Below, one piece after another: positions 32,066 through 43,687 of a stretch of 64,000 nt of DNA (its first letter is position 1; the number at the start of each line of letters is the position of its first letter). This stretch comes from Zavarzinia compransoris (lineage in GTDB: Bacteria; Pseudomonadota; Alphaproteobacteria; Zavarziniales; Zavarziniaceae): the NCBI RefSeq assembly GCF_003173055.1, contig NZ_QGLF01000001.1:1123085-1187084 (forward strand). Reading direction: 5' to 3'. The notes under the pieces are model-generated. The model was given only the letters and a program-made list of their open reading frames with translations, was not told the DNA's origin and did no database searches. The translations under genes were made by a program, and so were the position numbers.

Positions 32066-32950
32066 CTATTCCGCCTGCCGGCGAAAGGCGGCGGGCGTGG
32101 TGCCGTGGACGCGGGCGAACAGGCGGGTGAGATGGGCCTGGTCGGTGAAGCCGCAATCGGCCGCGATCGTCTTGATCGGGCGCCGGCTTTGCGCCAGCAG
32201 TTGCGCCGCGCGGCCGATGCGCCTGGCGATGACATAGGCATAGGGCGGCTGGCCGAAACTGTGGCGGAAGCGGCGGGCGAAGATGCAGGGCGTCAGGTCC
32301 AGGGCCGCCGCCATGGCTTCGAGATCGATCGCCTCGCCCAGATGGCCGTCGATGAACTCGGCGATGCGGCGCTGCTGCCCGGGGGAAAGCCCCTGCCCCG
32401 CCTCCAGCCGCCTTGTATCGACCGAGGCGTAGCGGCGCAGCAGGTGGATGATCAGCCCCCGCGCGACCGATTCGACATAGAGCGTGCCGCCCAGGGCCTT
32501 TTCCCGCGCCTCGGCGGCGATCGCCTCGATCGCCCGGGTCATCACCTCGTCCTCGGTGCGCAGCACGTCGGCCAGGGTGACTTCGGTCACCAGGCAATCC
32601 ATCACTTCGCCGGCCACCTGGGCGACCAGCCCGCCGGAGAGATAGACATGGGTGACGTCGATCGGCTCGCTCCAGTTCCAATAGGCGCGCTGGGCCCGGG
32701 TCAGCAGCGAGGCGGCGCCGGGGGTCAGCGTCTCCTGGCGCCAGCGCCCGTCGAAGCGGCGCTGCATCGGCGTCGCACCCCGGCGATAGCCGACCAGCAT
32801 ATAGTCCCGCATGGCGGGCACGATCACGTCCTGGCCGGCATAATGGTAGGACCGGAGCCCGACATGGTTCCAGCCGAGCCCGTCGCTGGCGAGCAGGATG
32901 CGGCCCGGGACCCATTCGGGCAGGTCCTCGGGCGGAACGAGGGCGGACAT
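32066..32950 (-). CDS. AraC-family transcriptional regulator (second in the BVMO cluster)
   Basis: A 294-residue regulator with an N-terminal sensor domain (about residues 20-180) and two C-terminal helix-turn-helix motifs (about 195-290): FIDGHLGEAIDLEAMAAALD, then FARRFRHSFGQPPYAYVI, and SRRPIKTIAADCGFTDQAHL with TRLFARVHGTTPAAFRR. A good GGGGAGA site precedes the ATG at 32950. It lies downstream of the serine esterase gene and a 10-bp hairpin (32975-32998), in the same direction, and may control the neighbouring monooxygenase or esterase. Confidence 0.9.
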   Translation of the reverse strand: MSALVPPEDLPEWVPGRILLASDGLGWNHVGLRSYHYAGQDVIVPAMRDYMLVGYRRGATPMQRRFDGRWRQETLTPGAASLLTRAQRAYWNWSEPIDVTHVYLSGGLVAQVAGEVMDCLVTEVTLADVLRTEDEVMTRAIEAIAAEAREKALGGTLYVESVARGLIIHLLRRYASVDTRRLEAGQGLSPGQQRRIAEFIDGHLGEAIDLEAMAAALDLTPCIFARRFRHSFGQPPYAYVIARRIGRAAQLLAQSRRPIKTIAADCGFTDQAHLTRLFARVHGTTPAAFRRQAE

Positions 32951-32974
32951 GCGCGCATCTCCCCGATGGAAGGG

Positions 32975-32998
32975 GGCGGAGGGCGACGGCCCTCCGCC
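32975..32998 (-). terminator. Hairpin between esterase and AraC genes
   Basis: A perfect 10-bp stem, GGCGGAGGGC (32975-32984) and GCCCTCCGCC (32989-32998), with a 4-nt loop and no T-tract. It could reduce read-through from the esterase gene into the regulator. Confidence 0.4.
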
Positions 32999-33047
32999 AC
33001 GGGTTTCAAGCCGTAACGCAGATACGCAACAGAACGAGGGCAGGCGC

Positions 33048-34241
33048 TCAGGCGGCCTTGGCCGCCACCAGGGCCTGATAGGCGGCGGTCTCGAACGCCA
33101 TATAGCCGGGGAAGGACACGCCGTCGCCGAAGGGCAGGATCTGGGTCGCCCAATAGCCGCCGATGCCGTTCCGGCGGTCGATCCAGTAATAGCTGTTGGC
33201 CAGCCCGGCCCAGCCGATGGCCCCGGCGGGCCGGCCGGTCGGCGCCGGCTCGTCGTTGACCATGAAGGTATAGGACCAGGATTTCCGCACGCCGGGGAAG
33301 AATTCCGCGTCATTCGACAGGCTGGGAATGACCCCCGGCAGCATGCCCACCTTCTGGTGCGCCTGCAGGCCGCTCTTCACCGCCCAGGCCACGGTCTCGG
33401 GCTTCAGCACCCGGCCGCGCGGGCCGGCGCCGTCGTTCAGCCACATGCGGATGAACTTCATGTATTCGGGCACGGTGCCGTAGAGCCCGTGGCCGCCCAT
33501 GTCCACCTCCGGATTGTCCGGCAGGGCGAAATCATCCATCGGCACCAGGCCGCCGCCGCCGTCGCGGGCATGGATGGTGGCGGTCCGCGTCTTCATCGCC
33601 GGCGTGCGGGTGAAGGCGATCTCGTCCATGGCCAGGGGGTCGAACACCCGTTCGCGCAGCACCGCGCCCAGGCGCTGGCCGCGGATGCCCTCGACCACCT
33701 GCCCCACCCAGTCGATATTGGTGCCGTATTCCCAGCGCTCGCCCGGATCGAAGAGCAAGGGGGTCTCGATCGCGGCGCGGCTGCCGCTGACCACGGACGG
33801 CTGGCCGTGCTCCTCTGCCAGGCGCTTGTAGGTCTCGCTGAAGAAATCATAGCCGAAGCCGCCGACATGAAGCAGGAGCTGGCGGGTGGTGACATCGCTT
33901 TTCGGGGCGCGCAGGCGGGGCTGGCCGTCGGCGTCGAAGCCCTCGATCACCTGCAGCCTGCCGATCGCCGGGGCATAGGTCTTGGCCGGGGCGTCGAGGT
34001 CCAGCAGCCCCTCCTCGACGCATTGCAGCGCCGCCGTGCCGGCGATCGCCTTGGTGGTCGAGAAAATGGCGAAGACCGTGTCGAGGCTCATGGCCGTCCC
34101 GCCCAGGCGGCGCTCGCCGGCTGCGCCGGCATAAAGGTCGCCGTCGCGGTCCGTGACCATGGCGACCACGCCCGGCACGCGGGCGGCCCCCGTGGTCACG
34201 CTTGACAGCACCGCATCGAGCTTTGGCTTCAGGTTGCTCAT
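33048..34241 (-). CDS. Serine beta-lactamase-fold hydrolase / family VIII esterase
   Basis: A 397-residue protein of the class C beta-lactamase/EstB fold. The catalytic S-x-x-K is Ser61-Thr-Thr-Lys64 in [16 protein letters not shown], and the tyrosine lies in [12 protein letters not shown]. It has no signal peptide, so it should be cytosolic and act as an esterase, not a drug-resistance enzyme. A strong GGAGGA site precedes the ATG. Its position between two araC genes and near a Baeyer-Villiger-type monooxygenase suggests that it hydrolyses the ester or lactone the monooxygenase makes. That role is inferred from context. Confidence 0.87.
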   Translation of the reverse strand: MSNLKPKLDAVLSSVTTGAARVPGVVAMVTDRDGDLYAGAAGERRLGGTAMSLDTVFAIFSTTKAIAGTAALQCVEEGLLDLDAPAKTYAPAIGRLQVIEGFDADGQPRLRAPKSDVTTRQLLLHVGGFGYDFFSETYKRLAEEHGQPSVVSGSRAAIETPLLFDPGERWEYGTNIDWVGQVVEGIRGQRLGAVLRERVFDPLAMDEIAFTRTPAMKTRTATIHARDGGGGLVPMDDFALPDNPEVDMGGHGLYGTVPEYMKFIRMWLNDGAGPRGRVLKPETVAWAVKSGLQAHQKVGMLPGVIPSLSNDAEFFPGVRKSWSYTFMVNDEPAPTGRPAGAIGWAGLANSYYWIDRRNGIGGYWATQILPFGDGVSFPGYMAFETAAYQALVAAKAA

Positions 34242-34343
34242 GATCCGTCCTCCCGTGGTGGTTTTTATGTCCGGCAAGGGTGGGCCGAAATCCGCCGCCC
34301 TGCTGTCCGCGACCGGCGCCGCCTGTCCGCAATCGGCAGGGAT

Positions 34344-35360
34344 CTAGACTTTCGCCATCGTCCGGGCGAGCGTCTGCGACGGCCGCTCGCCGAAGCGCTC
34401 GCGATAGGCGACGGCCAGGGCGCCGAAATTCACATAGCCCCAGTCGGTCGCGATGGTGGTCACCGTCTCGCCCGGCTGCGCCCTCTCCAGCGCGGTGCGG
34501 AACCCCTCCAGGCGCCGGGCCCGCAGGAAGCTGCGGGGCGAAATGCCGCGAAAGCGCTGGAACCCTTCCGACAGGGTGCGGGCGGACACGCCCACCCGCA
34601 CGGCGATGGCGCCGATGGCGGGCGGATCCCGGGCCTCGCGGGCCATGATCTCCTCCGCCTCGCGCACGTAATAGGGCGCCGCCGCCCGGGCGCCGTCCTT
34701 CAGCGAGACGCCGGCCCCGGCGGCCCAGGTTTCCAGCAATTCGAGGCAGAGCATTTCCTCGAGGTGGCGGGCGAGCGCATCGCTGCGCACCCGTCCGCGC
34801 ACCGGGTCGACCGCCTGGACGACATAGGACAGCAGGTACTGCCAGCGCGAACCATAACCGCCGAACGCAAGGCGCTTGGTCCAGAGCCGGTCGTCCGGCA
34901 CGAAATCGAACCAGCGGTGCGCCACCTCGGCAACCACGTCGTGCGGGATGGTCAGGTTCAGCTGCATGTGGTTCTCGTCGCCATCCAGCCAATAGTCGGT
35001 GCGGCTGCAATCGACCACGAAACTGTCGCCGGCCCGGGTCACCGCATCGTTCGGCCCCTCGCACAGATGGCGCAGGCTGCCGCGCAGCGTGTTGAGGACC
35101 AGGATATTCCCGGCGCCGGGATCGAATTCGCTGAGATGGATGGGCACGCCATAGGAAAAGCGGGTGACCGTGACCCGCGCGACCGCGGCCTGGCGCATGG
35201 TCGCGTCCGGTTGCAGCAGGCGGCCCGTGGGCCGTACCTTGTAGGGCATATAGACCTTGCGGCAGAAGTCCTGCACCTCGTCCCAATCGCGGGAGTAGGT
35301 TCGCCCCTGTCCGGCGACGGGCCGCCCCGCGCCATCGAAGAGAAGCGCATCTTGCAGCAT
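34344..35360 (-). CDS. AraC-family transcriptional regulator (divergent from the monooxygenase)
   Basis: A 338-residue regulator. The N-terminal 200 residues resemble AraC-binding-like domains (VTRFSYGVPIHLSEFDPG, HLCEGPNDAVTRAGDSFVVD), and the C-terminal 100 hold the paired helix-turn-helix (IGAIAVRVGVSARTLSEGFQ, FRGISPRSFLRARRLEGFR, ATDWGYVNFGALAVAYRERF). The ATG at 35360 has GGGGAAGGA upstream. It is transcribed away from the flavin monooxygenase across a 235-bp gap, the usual arrangement for an activator of that gene, and is followed by the esterase gene. Confidence 0.9.
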   Translation of the reverse strand: MLQDALLFDGAGRPVAGQGRTYSRDWDEVQDFCRKVYMPYKVRPTGRLLQPDATMRQAAVARVTVTRFSYGVPIHLSEFDPGAGNILVLNTLRGSLRHLCEGPNDAVTRAGDSFVVDCSRTDYWLDGDENHMQLNLTIPHDVVAEVAHRWFDFVPDDRLWTKRLAFGGYGSRWQYLLSYVVQAVDPVRGRVRSDALARHLEEMLCLELLETWAAGAGVSLKDGARAAAPYYVREAEEIMAREARDPPAIGAIAVRVGVSARTLSEGFQRFRGISPRSFLRARRLEGFRTALERAQPGETVTTIATDWGYVNFGALAVAYRERFGERPSQTLARTMAKV

Positions 35361-35595
35361 GGCCGGGTTTCCTTCCCCTTTTCGGCCGATGCTAGGGGCG
35401 ATGGCCGGCCTGCACAACCGGCCGGCCCTTGTCCTTTAGGACGAGAGCGGCGCCGCCGGTCCCGATCGTACAAGAATTGCCGCCGGATCCGACAAGCCCC
35501 CCATCCCCCTCCTCACTAGGCTTTTCCGTGGCAAAGGCCCGCCGCGACGACAAGACGGTGGCCGGCTGGAACAGGAAAACGGGAGGCATGAAGAG

Positions 35596-37233
<1,638 letters not shown>

Positions 37234-37390
37234 AGGGTCAGGCAGGCTATCGCGGCGGGGGCTGCCGGACCACCGGCGGCTCCTTGCCCCCCGCCCCTCT
37301 CGCCGGGGCCATCAGCCGCCCGCAAGGGCCCCCGGCGACGGCCGGAACGGCCGGGCCCCGACACCCGCGCCGTTCCGGCCCCCCGAAAAC

Positions 37391-37419
37391 GAAAACCCCG
37401 CCGGCGGGCCGGCGGGGTT
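37391..37419 (-). terminator. Intrinsic terminator of the ETF:quinone oxidoreductase gene
   Basis: AACCCCGCCGGC (37394-37405) is complementary to GCCGGCGGGGTT (37408-37419). The A-rich stretch 37387-37395 gives TTTTCGTTTTC on the minus strand, just past the stop at 37427. No gene was seen in 37234-37426. Confidence 0.75.
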
Positions 37420-37426
37420 CGTCGCG

Positions 37427-39076
37427 TTACATATTCGGATAGTTCGGGCCGCCGCCGCCTTCCGGCACCACCCAGTTGATGTTCTGGGTCGGGTCCTTGA
37501 TGTCGCAGGTCTTGCAGTGGACGCAGTTCTGCGCGTTGATCTGCAACCGCGGCTCGCCCTTGTCCTGGCCGACGATCTCATAGACGCCGGCCGGGCAATA
37601 GCGCTGCTCCGGCGCGTCGTATTCCGCCAGGTTGATGCTGACGGGCACGTCCGGGTTCTTCAAGGTCAGGTGGATCGGCTGGTCTTCCTCGTGGTTGGTG
37701 TTCGACAGGAACACCGAGGACAGGCGATCGAAGGTCACCTTGCCGTCCGGCTTCGGGTAATCGATCTTCGGCGCATCCTTGGCCTTCACCAGGCTGGTGT
37801 TGTCCGGATGATGGCCGAGGGTCCACGGCAGGGGAAGGCCGAGATGGCTCATCCACATGTCGAAGCCGCCGTAGATCGTCCCCTTCAGGGTGCCCCACTT
37901 CAGGGCCGGGCGGGCGTTCCGCACCTTGAACAGTTCGTCGTGGACCCAGGAGGTCGAGAACTTGTTGGCGTATTCGGTCAGCTCGTCATGACCCTCGCGG
38001 CCCGCCTCCAGCGCCTCGAAGGCGGCTTCGGCGGCCATCATGCCGGTCTTCATGGCATTGTGGCTGCCCTTGATGCGCGGCACGTTGACGAAGCCGGCGG
38101 AACAGCCGATCAGCGCCCCGCCCGGGAAGATCAGCTTCGGGATCGACTGGTAGCCGCCCTCGTTGATCGCGCGGGCGCCATAGGCGATGCGCTTGCCGCC
38201 CTCGAAGAAATGGCGGATGGCGGGGTGGGTCTTGAAGCGCTGGAATTCCTCGAAGGGCGAGAGATAGGGATTCCAATAATCGAGGGCGACGACATAGCCG
38301 ACCGCGACCTGATTGTCCTCGAGATGATAGAGGAAGGCGCCGCCGGCGGTCCGGCGGTCCAGCGGCCAGCCCTGGGCATGGAGGGCGAGGCCCTGGCGAT
38401 GCTTGGCCGGATCGATCTGCCACAGTTCCTTGATGCCGATGCCGTAGGTCTGCGGCTGCTTGCCCTCGCGGAGGTTATAGTGGGCGATGATCTGCTTCGA
38501 CAGATTGCCGCGCACGCCCTCGGCGAAGAACGTATATTTGGCGTGAAGCTCGACGCCCGGCGTATAGCTGTCCTTGTGGTGGCCGTCGCGGCCGATGCCC
38601 ATGTCGCCGGTGGCGACGCCCTTCACCGAGCCGTCCTCGTGATAGAGCACTTCGGCGGCGGCGAAGCCCGGGTAGATCTCGACCCCGAGTTCTTCCGCCT
38701 GGGCCGCCAGCCAGCGGCAGACATTGCCCAGGCTGACGATATAATTGCCGTGGTTGTGCATGAACGAGGGCAGGACGAAGGCCGGATAGGACAGCGACTT
38801 CTTCTCGGTCAGGAACAGCCACTGGTCTTCGGTGACCGGCGTGTTCAGGGGCGCGCCGCGCTCCTTCCAGTCCGGCAGCAGCTCGTTCAGCGCCTTGGGG
38901 TCGAGCACCGCGCCCGAGAGAATATGGGCGCCGACCTCGGAGCCCTTCTCGATCACGCAGACGGTGTAGTCCTTCCCTTGCTCGGCACAGAGCTGCTTGA
39001 ATCTGATCGCCGCCGACAGGCCCGCCGGCCCTGCGCCGACAATGACCACATCGAACTCCATCGCCTCGCGTTCCAT
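37427..39076 (-). CDS. Electron-transfer flavoprotein:ubiquinone oxidoreductase (ETF-QO)
   Basis: A 549-residue membrane-associated flavoprotein passing electrons from ETF, and so from fatty-acid and amino-acid oxidation, to ubiquinone. It has the FAD motif [20 protein letters not shown] at the N-terminus and the conserved [20 protein letters not shown]. The C-terminal 4Fe-4S segment has cysteines in [10 protein letters not shown] and [20 protein letters not shown]. The AGGAGG site before the ATG at 39076 decides this start over a later in-frame ATG. It is divergent from the uracil-DNA glycosylase gene. Confidence 0.96.
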   Translation of the reverse strand: MEREAMEFDVVIVGAGPAGLSAAIRFKQLCAEQGKDYTVCVIEKGSEVGAHILSGAVLDPKALNELLPDWKERGAPLNTPVTEDQWLFLTEKKSLSYPAFVLPSFMHNHGNYIVSLGNVCRWLAAQAEELGVEIYPGFAAAEVLYHEDGSVKGVATGDMGIGRDGHHKDSYTPGVELHAKYTFFAEGVRGNLSKQIIAHYNLREGKQPQTYGIGIKELWQIDPAKHRQGLALHAQGWPLDRRTAGGAFLYHLEDNQVAVGYVVALDYWNPYLSPFEEFQRFKTHPAIRHFFEGGKRIAYGARAINEGGYQSIPKLIFPGGALIGCSAGFVNVPRIKGSHNAMKTGMMAAEAAFEALEAGREGHDELTEYANKFSTSWVHDELFKVRNARPALKWGTLKGTIYGGFDMWMSHLGLPLPWTLGHHPDNTSLVKAKDAPKIDYPKPDGKVTFDRLSSVFLSNTNHEEDQPIHLTLKNPDVPVSINLAEYDAPEQRYCPAGVYEIVGQDKGEPRLQINAQNCVHCKTCDIKDPTQNINWVVPEGGGGPNYPNM

Positions 39077-39178
39077 CAAGCTCCTCCTAACCCCGCAATT
39101 CACTGTCAATAGCTGGCCCGGCCTTGACGGCCCCGATGTTGTGAAGCGGGAACATAACGATAGTGCTATTGTCAATCC

Positions 39179-40000
39179 ATGGATCAAATCACTGAAATCG
39201 GGACTATCCTCGAATGGTACCTGTCGGCCGGGGTCGACGAGGTCATCGGCGACGTCGCGATCGACCGCTTCGAGACCTCCCGCCGGCAGGCGCCGAGGCC
39301 CCCCGCGGCCCCGGAAGCCCCTGTCGCCGCAGCGTCTTTCCGGCCCGCGGCGCCGGCGGTGCCGATCCTGCCGCCCCAGGGGCGCGAAACCGGGGCCGAA
39401 AGCGCCGCGATCGCCAGCGCCCGCCAGATCGCCGCCGCCTGCGACGATATAGCAGCACTGGAAGCGGCGATTCGGGCCTTCGACGGCTGCCCGCTGAAGG
39501 CCGGGGCCATGAACACGGTGATCGCGGACGGGATTTTCGGCGCCGACCTGCTCCTGGTCGGCGAGGCGCCGGGGGCGGACGAGGACCGCCTGGGCCGCCC
39601 CTTCGTCGGCCGCGCCGGGCAATTGCTGGACCGCATGCTGGCCGCCATCGGGCGCGACCGCGGCCGCGACGCCTATATCGCCAATATCCTGTTCTGGCGC
39701 CCGCCCGCCAACCGCAAGCCCGATCCGGTCGAGACCGCGACCTGCAAGCCCTTCGTCGAGCGCCTGATCCAACTGGCCCGGCCGAAAGTCCTCATCCTGC
39801 TCGGCGGCACGCCGGCGGCGACCTTGCTCGGCACGTCCGAAGGCATCACCCGGCTGCGCGGGCGCTGGCACGAGGTCGAGGGCATCCCCGCCCTGCCCAC
39901 CCTGCACCCGGCCTATCTGCTGCGCCAGCCCCAGGCCAAGCGCGAGGCCTGGCGCGATTTCCTGGCCGTCAAACGCCGCCTCGACGGTGGAAATCCCTGA
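39179..40000 (+). CDS. Family 4-type uracil-DNA glycosylase
   Basis: A 273-residue repair enzyme removing uracil from DNA. Motif A is [20 protein letters not shown] near residues 129-147 and the second motif is [17 protein letters not shown] non-conserved 80-residue N-terminal extension precedes the domain. Aligned with the Thermus enzyme, only two of the four 4Fe-4S cysteines remain (Cys104 and Cys189); the first of the CxxC pair is absent and the third position is Trp173 ([10 protein letters not shown]). The cluster may therefore be lost or rebuilt. The loop [11 protein letters not shown] is not the KRRIH loop of UdgX. ATAGTGCTAT, a 10-bp palindrome, lies at 39160-39169 in its promoter. Confidence 0.88.
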   Translation: MDQITEIGTILEWYLSAGVDEVIGDVAIDRFETSRRQAPRPPAAPEAPVAAASFRPAAPAVPILPPQGRETGAESAAIASARQIAAACDDIAALEAAIRAFDGCPLKAGAMNTVIADGIFGADLLLVGEAPGADEDRLGRPFVGRAGQLLDRMLAAIGRDRGRDAYIANILFWRPPANRKPDPVETATCKPFVERLIQLARPKVLILLGGTPAATLLGTSEGITRLRGRWHEVEGIPALPTLHPAYLLRQPQAKREAWRDFLAVKRRLDGGNP

Positions 40001-40091
40001 ATTCCGCGCCTGCTTCCGTAGATACCGTCTTGGCGCGCGATGCCGGCCTGGGTTACCTTGGCCAAGGGCTGAGTTGGGTATTGGGGGATCC

Positions 40092-41912
40092 ATGGCTTCA
40101 GGGCGGCTGCCCGTACGGGGTGGGGCTGCGTTCCGGCGTGCGTCCGGGACGGCGCTTGTGCTTGCGCTGGCTGCGGGTCTCGCCTTCGGCCCCCTTGCCG
40201 CGGCCCGGGCCGCCAGCGACGCCGGCACCGTGGTCGCCCCGCCGGCGCCGGGCCTGAAGCCCCTGCATAATCTTTCCGCCCCGGACCTGAAGCGCTACCG
40301 CGCCGCCTTCGACGCGCAGGAGCGGGGCGATTTCGCCGAGGCGGACCGCCAGGTCGCCGAATTGAGCGATCTGATGCTGGTCGGGCACCTGATGCGCCTG
40401 CGCTATCTCGATACCGCGCGCTACAGTGCCGGCACCGGCGAACTGGCGTCCTGGATCGCCGCCTATGCCGAACTGCCGGGGGCGGAGGATATCGAGGCGC
40501 TGGCCGCCGCGGCCAATCCGGCCGGCGCCGGCGACGACGGCAGCCGCTTCCTGCGCCCGATCGGCAATGCCCGCGTCTTCGCCCTGATGGATTCGCCCCT
40601 CGACGTCATGCCGCTGGAGCCGCGGGGCCGGCCCAATGCGGCGCGGGAACGCTCGGTCTCGCCCCGGATCGCCGCGGCGCTGCGCGCCGACCGCCCGGAC
40701 CAGGCGGCGCAATTGCTGGACGAGCCCCGGGTGGGTGGCCGTCTCGATCCCCTGGAACAGGAATTCGCCCGCGCCGACATCGCCCGCCACTATTACCGCA
40801 TGGGCGACGACCGCGCGGCCTATGAGATGGCCGCCGGCGTCGCCGACCGGTCGCGCGCCGACGTGCCGATGGCCGATTGGACCGCCGGGCTCGCCGCCTG
40901 GCGCCTGGGCGAACCGGCCCGGGCCGGCATCCACTTCGCCGCCCTGGCGGAGGCCGAGACCGTCTCGGTCTGGGTCGCCTCGGCCGCCGCCTTCTGGGCC
41001 GCGCGGGCCGATCTCATCGCCGGCCGGCCGGAACGGGTGCTGGATCACCTGACCCGGGCCGCGCAATATCCGAACACCTTCTACGGCCTGATGGCGACGC
41101 GGCTGCTCGGCCGCGATATCGCCGCGACCCCGGACCTCGACCAGATCGATGCCCGCGCCCTTCACGCCCTTGCCTTCGATCCCGCCGTGCAGCGGGCGGC
41201 GGCGCTGGCCGCCATCGGCCAGCCGGACCTTGCCAGCGCCGAACTCGGCCTGCTGCGCGCGACGCTGTCGCCGACCGAAACCTCGGGTATCGACGCCCTG
41301 GCCGTCCGCCTCGGCCTGATCGATCCGGCGACCCACGGCAACGGCCGCTATCCCGTGCCCGAATGGCGCCCGAGCGAGGGCTTGCGCATCGACCGCGCCC
41401 TGCTGTTTGCCTTCGCCAAGCAGGAATCCGGCTTCAATACCCATGCCCGCAGCCCGGTGGGCGCCGTCGGCCTGATGCAATTGATGCCGGCGACGGCGCG
41501 GATCGTCGCCGACCGCCGGGGCATCGAACTGGACCGCAAGCTGAAGAACCTGACCGATCCCGGCACCAACCTCAGCCTCGGCCAAGCCTATATCGAGATG
41601 CTGATGGCGAACGGCAGCATCGGCAACAACCTGTTCCTGGTCGCCGCCGCCTATAACGCCGGGCCCGGCGCCGCGGAACGCTGGCTGGCCGAGGTGCGCT
41701 TCAACGGCGATCCCCTGCTCTTCATCGAAAGCATTCCGGCCGGCGAGACCCGCCTGTTCATCGAGCGGATCCTGGCCAATTTCTGGATCTATCAGGCCCG
41801 CCTGGGCCAGACCCTGGAAACGCTGGACGCCGCCGCCAGCGGCGCCTGGCCGATCTATGTCCCCCAGGACCGGGAAGCCATCCGCACAGGCACGAAACGC
41901 AATGCCGGTTGA
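40092..41912 (+). CDS. Soluble lytic murein transglycosylase (Slt-type)
   Basis: A 606-residue periplasmic enzyme cleaving peptidoglycan glycan strands. A signal peptide is expected in the first 45 residues ([20 protein letters not shown]). The middle is an alpha-helical superhelix with TPR-like pairs, and the catalytic domain covers about residues 430-570. The catalytic Glu445 lies in [20 protein letters not shown], followed by [12 protein letters not shown] and [25 protein letters not shown] precedes the ATG at 40092; the longer in-frame start would spoil the signal peptide. The stop overlaps moaB by 11 bp. Confidence 0.92.
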   Translation: MASGRLPVRGGAAFRRASGTALVLALAAGLAFGPLAAARAASDAGTVVAPPAPGLKPLHNLSAPDLKRYRAAFDAQERGDFAEADRQVAELSDLMLVGHLMRLRYLDTARYSAGTGELASWIAAYAELPGAEDIEALAAAANPAGAGDDGSRFLRPIGNARVFALMDSPLDVMPLEPRGRPNAARERSVSPRIAAALRADRPDQAAQLLDEPRVGGRLDPLEQEFARADIARHYYRMGDDRAAYEMAAGVADRSRADVPMADWTAGLAAWRLGEPARAGIHFAALAEAETVSVWVASAAAFWAARADLIAGRPERVLDHLTRAAQYPNTFYGLMATRLLGRDIAATPDLDQIDARALHALAFDPAVQRAAALAAIGQPDLASAELGLLRATLSPTETSGIDALAVRLGLIDPATHGNGRYPVPEWRPSEGLRIDRALLFAFAKQESGFNTHARSPVGAVGLMQLMPATARIVADRRGIELDRKLKNLTDPGTNLSLGQAYIEMLMANGSIGNNLFLVAAAYNAGPGAAERWLAEVRFNGDPLLFIESIPAGETRLFIERILANFWIYQARLGQTLETLDAAASGAWPIYVPQDREAIRTGTKRNAG

Positions 41913-42420
41913 CGAAAGCCGGGCCTTCCGCCCGGTCCGCATCGCCGTTCTCACTATCTCCGATACCCGCGGCCCGGCCGAGGACCGCTCGGGCGATACG
42001 CTGGTCGAACGCCTCACCGGCGCCGGACATATCCTGGCCGCCCGCGCCATCGTCACCGACGACCAGCCGGCCATCATCGGCCAGGTCCAGGCCTGGATCG
42101 CCGATCCCGCGATCGAGGTGGTGATCGCGACCGGCGGCACCGGCATCACCCGGCGCGACGTGACGCCCGAGGCTTTCCGCACCCTGTTCGAGAAGGAGAT
42201 CGACGGTTTCGGCGAATTGTTCCGCTGGCTCTCCTACGCCAAGATCGGCACCTCGACGATCCAGTCGCGCGCGGTCGCCGGCATCGCCGGGCGCACCCTG
42301 CTGTTCGCCCTGCCCGGCTCGCCCTCCGCCTGCCGGGATGCCTGGGACGACATCCTGAAGACCCAGCTCGACAGCCGCTTCCGCCCCTGCAATTTCGTCG
42401 AGTTGATGGACCGCTTCTGA
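41902..42420 (+). CDS. moaB: Molybdenum cofactor biosynthesis protein MoaB
   Basis: A 172-residue MogA/MoaB-fold protein, taken to bind molybdopterin and support its adenylation during molybdenum cofactor synthesis. Diagnostic blocks are [60 protein letters not shown] and [20 protein letters not shown]. The ATG at 41902 overlaps the end of the lytic transglycosylase gene, so the two are co-translated although unrelated in function. Confidence 0.93.
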   Translation: MPVDESRAFRPVRIAVLTISDTRGPAEDRSGDTLVERLTGAGHILAARAIVTDDQPAIIGQVQAWIADPAIEVVIATGGTGITRRDVTPEAFRTLFEKEIDGFGELFRWLSYAKIGTSTIQSRAVAGIAGRTLLFALPGSPSACRDAWDDILKTQLDSRFRPCNFVELMDRF

Positions 42421-42450
42421 GCCCGGGCCGGCGTTTTTTCCGATTTTAAT

Positions 42451-42481
42451 GTTCTCTTTTTGTTCTGTTCATGCCATGTTC
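42451..42481 (+). promoter_or_regulatory. Two abutting SOS (LexA) boxes upstream of a radical SAM gene
   Basis: Box A is GTTC (42451-42454), seven bases, GTTC (42462-42465). Box B is GTTC (42467-42470), seven bases, GTTC (42478-42481). Both match the alphaproteobacterial LexA site GTTC-N7-GTTC exactly, are separated by one base and end five bases before the start codon at 42487. LexA bound here would block transcription of the gene directly downstream. Confidence 0.85.
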
Positions 42482-42486
42482 TTTTC

Positions 42487-43671
42487 ATGGCTTCCCCTCC
42501 GACCATACCGGCCAAGCGCCCCCCGTCTCCCCGCCCCGTCTTCGTTCGCGGCGAAGCGGCGGAGGCGCCGCGCGGCCGCCGGGACGGCAAGGCCACGGCC
42601 GACAAGGACGCCGGCGCCGGGCGCGGCACCCTGTCCAACGCCTCCGGCCGCTTCGAGACCCAGCGCCGGGTGGCCCTGGACGACGGCTGGGGCAACCTGG
42701 ATGAACCGGCACCGCGCCTGCACACCACGGTCCAGCCCGACAAGGCGCAAAGCGTCATCTCAAGGAACGACAGCCCGGACCTCGGCTTCGACCGTTCGAT
42801 CAATGCCTATCGGGGCTGCGAGCACGGCTGCACCTATTGCTACGCCCGCCCCACCCATGCCTGGCTGGGGCTTTCGCCGGGCCTCGATTTCGAAAGCCGG
42901 CTGTTCTTCAAGCCCGATGCCGCCCGCCTGCTGGAAGCGGAACTGGGCGTCAAAAGCTACCGCTGCAAGCCGATCGCCATGGGCACCAATACCGATCCCT
43001 ATCAGCCGATCGACAAGAAGCTGGAAATCACCCGCGCCATCCTGGACGTGCTGGAACGCTGGAACCACCCGGTCACCATCGTCACCAAATCCGCCCTGGT
43101 CCAGCGCGACATCGATATCCTGGGTCGCATGGCGCAGCGCAATCTCGCCCGGGTCGCCCTTTCGGTCACCACCCTCGACCGCCGTCTCGCCCGGCGCATG
43201 GAACCCCGGGCGGCAACGCCCGAAAGGCGCCTGGAGGCGATCCGCGCCCTGGCCGGGGCCGGCATTCCGACCGGCGTCATCACCGCCCCCATCATCCCCG
43301 GCCTGACCGACCACGAGACCGAGGCGATCCTCGACGCCGGGGCCAAGGCCGGCGCCGGCTTCGCCTCCTATGTGCTGTTGCGCCTGCCGCTGGAGATCAA
43401 GGACCTGTTCCAGGAATGGCTGGCCGCCGCCCTGCCGGAACGGGCGCCCCGGGTGCTCGCGCTCGTCCGGGATATCCGCGACGGCCAGCTGAACAGCGCC
43501 GAATTCGGCACCCGCCAGCACGGCCAGGGCGCCTATGCCGAGATGATCGCCCAGCGTTTCCGCCTCGCCTGCACCCGTCTCGGCCTCGACACCAGGCGCC
43601 ACGCGCTCGACGTCACCCGCTTCCGCCCGCCCCTCGACCGCGGCGGCCAGATGGCCCTGTTCGGCGACTGA
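42487..43671 (+). CDS. PA0069/Rv2578c-family radical SAM protein, probably SOS-regulated
   Basis: A 394-residue iron-sulfur enzyme. The radical SAM motif C-x3-C-x2-C is CEHGCTYCYA (Cys111, Cys115, Cys118). It is followed by MGTNTDPYQPIDKKLEITRA and VTIVTKSALVQRDIDILGRM, which are typical of the family distantly related to spore photoproduct lyase. The N-terminal 70 residues are basic and Pro-rich, with no fold seen. The ATG at 42487 has no ribosome site, so translation may be leaderless. Two perfect LexA boxes end five bases upstream, which makes a DNA-damage role likely. The reaction itself is unknown. Confidence 0.88.
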   Translation: MASPPTIPAKRPPSPRPVFVRGEAAEAPRGRRDGKATADKDAGAGRGTLSNASGRFETQRRVALDDGWGNLDEPAPRLHTTVQPDKAQSVISRNDSPDLGFDRSINAYRGCEHGCTYCYARPTHAWLGLSPGLDFESRLFFKPDAARLLEAELGVKSYRCKPIAMGTNTDPYQPIDKKLEITRAILDVLERWNHPVTIVTKSALVQRDIDILGRMAQRNLARVALSVTTLDRRLARRMEPRAATPERRLEAIRALAGAGIPTGVITAPIIPGLTDHETEAILDAGAKAGAGFASYVLLRLPLEIKDLFQEWLAAALPERAPRVLALVRDIRDGQLNSAEFGTRQHGQGAYAEMIAQRFRLACTRLGLDTRRHALDVTRFRPPLDRGGQMALFGD

Positions 43672-43687
43672 TCGGGGTGACCGGACG

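Noticed and set aside
33048-34241. Beta-lactamase resistance gene
   Set aside because: No signal peptide, and the context is a monooxygenase cluster. The SxxK fold is shared with family VIII esterases, which fit better.
39179-40000. UdgX-type covalent uracil-DNA glycosylase
   Set aside because: The KRRIH loop that defines UdgX is absent; the loop here reads [11 protein letters not shown].
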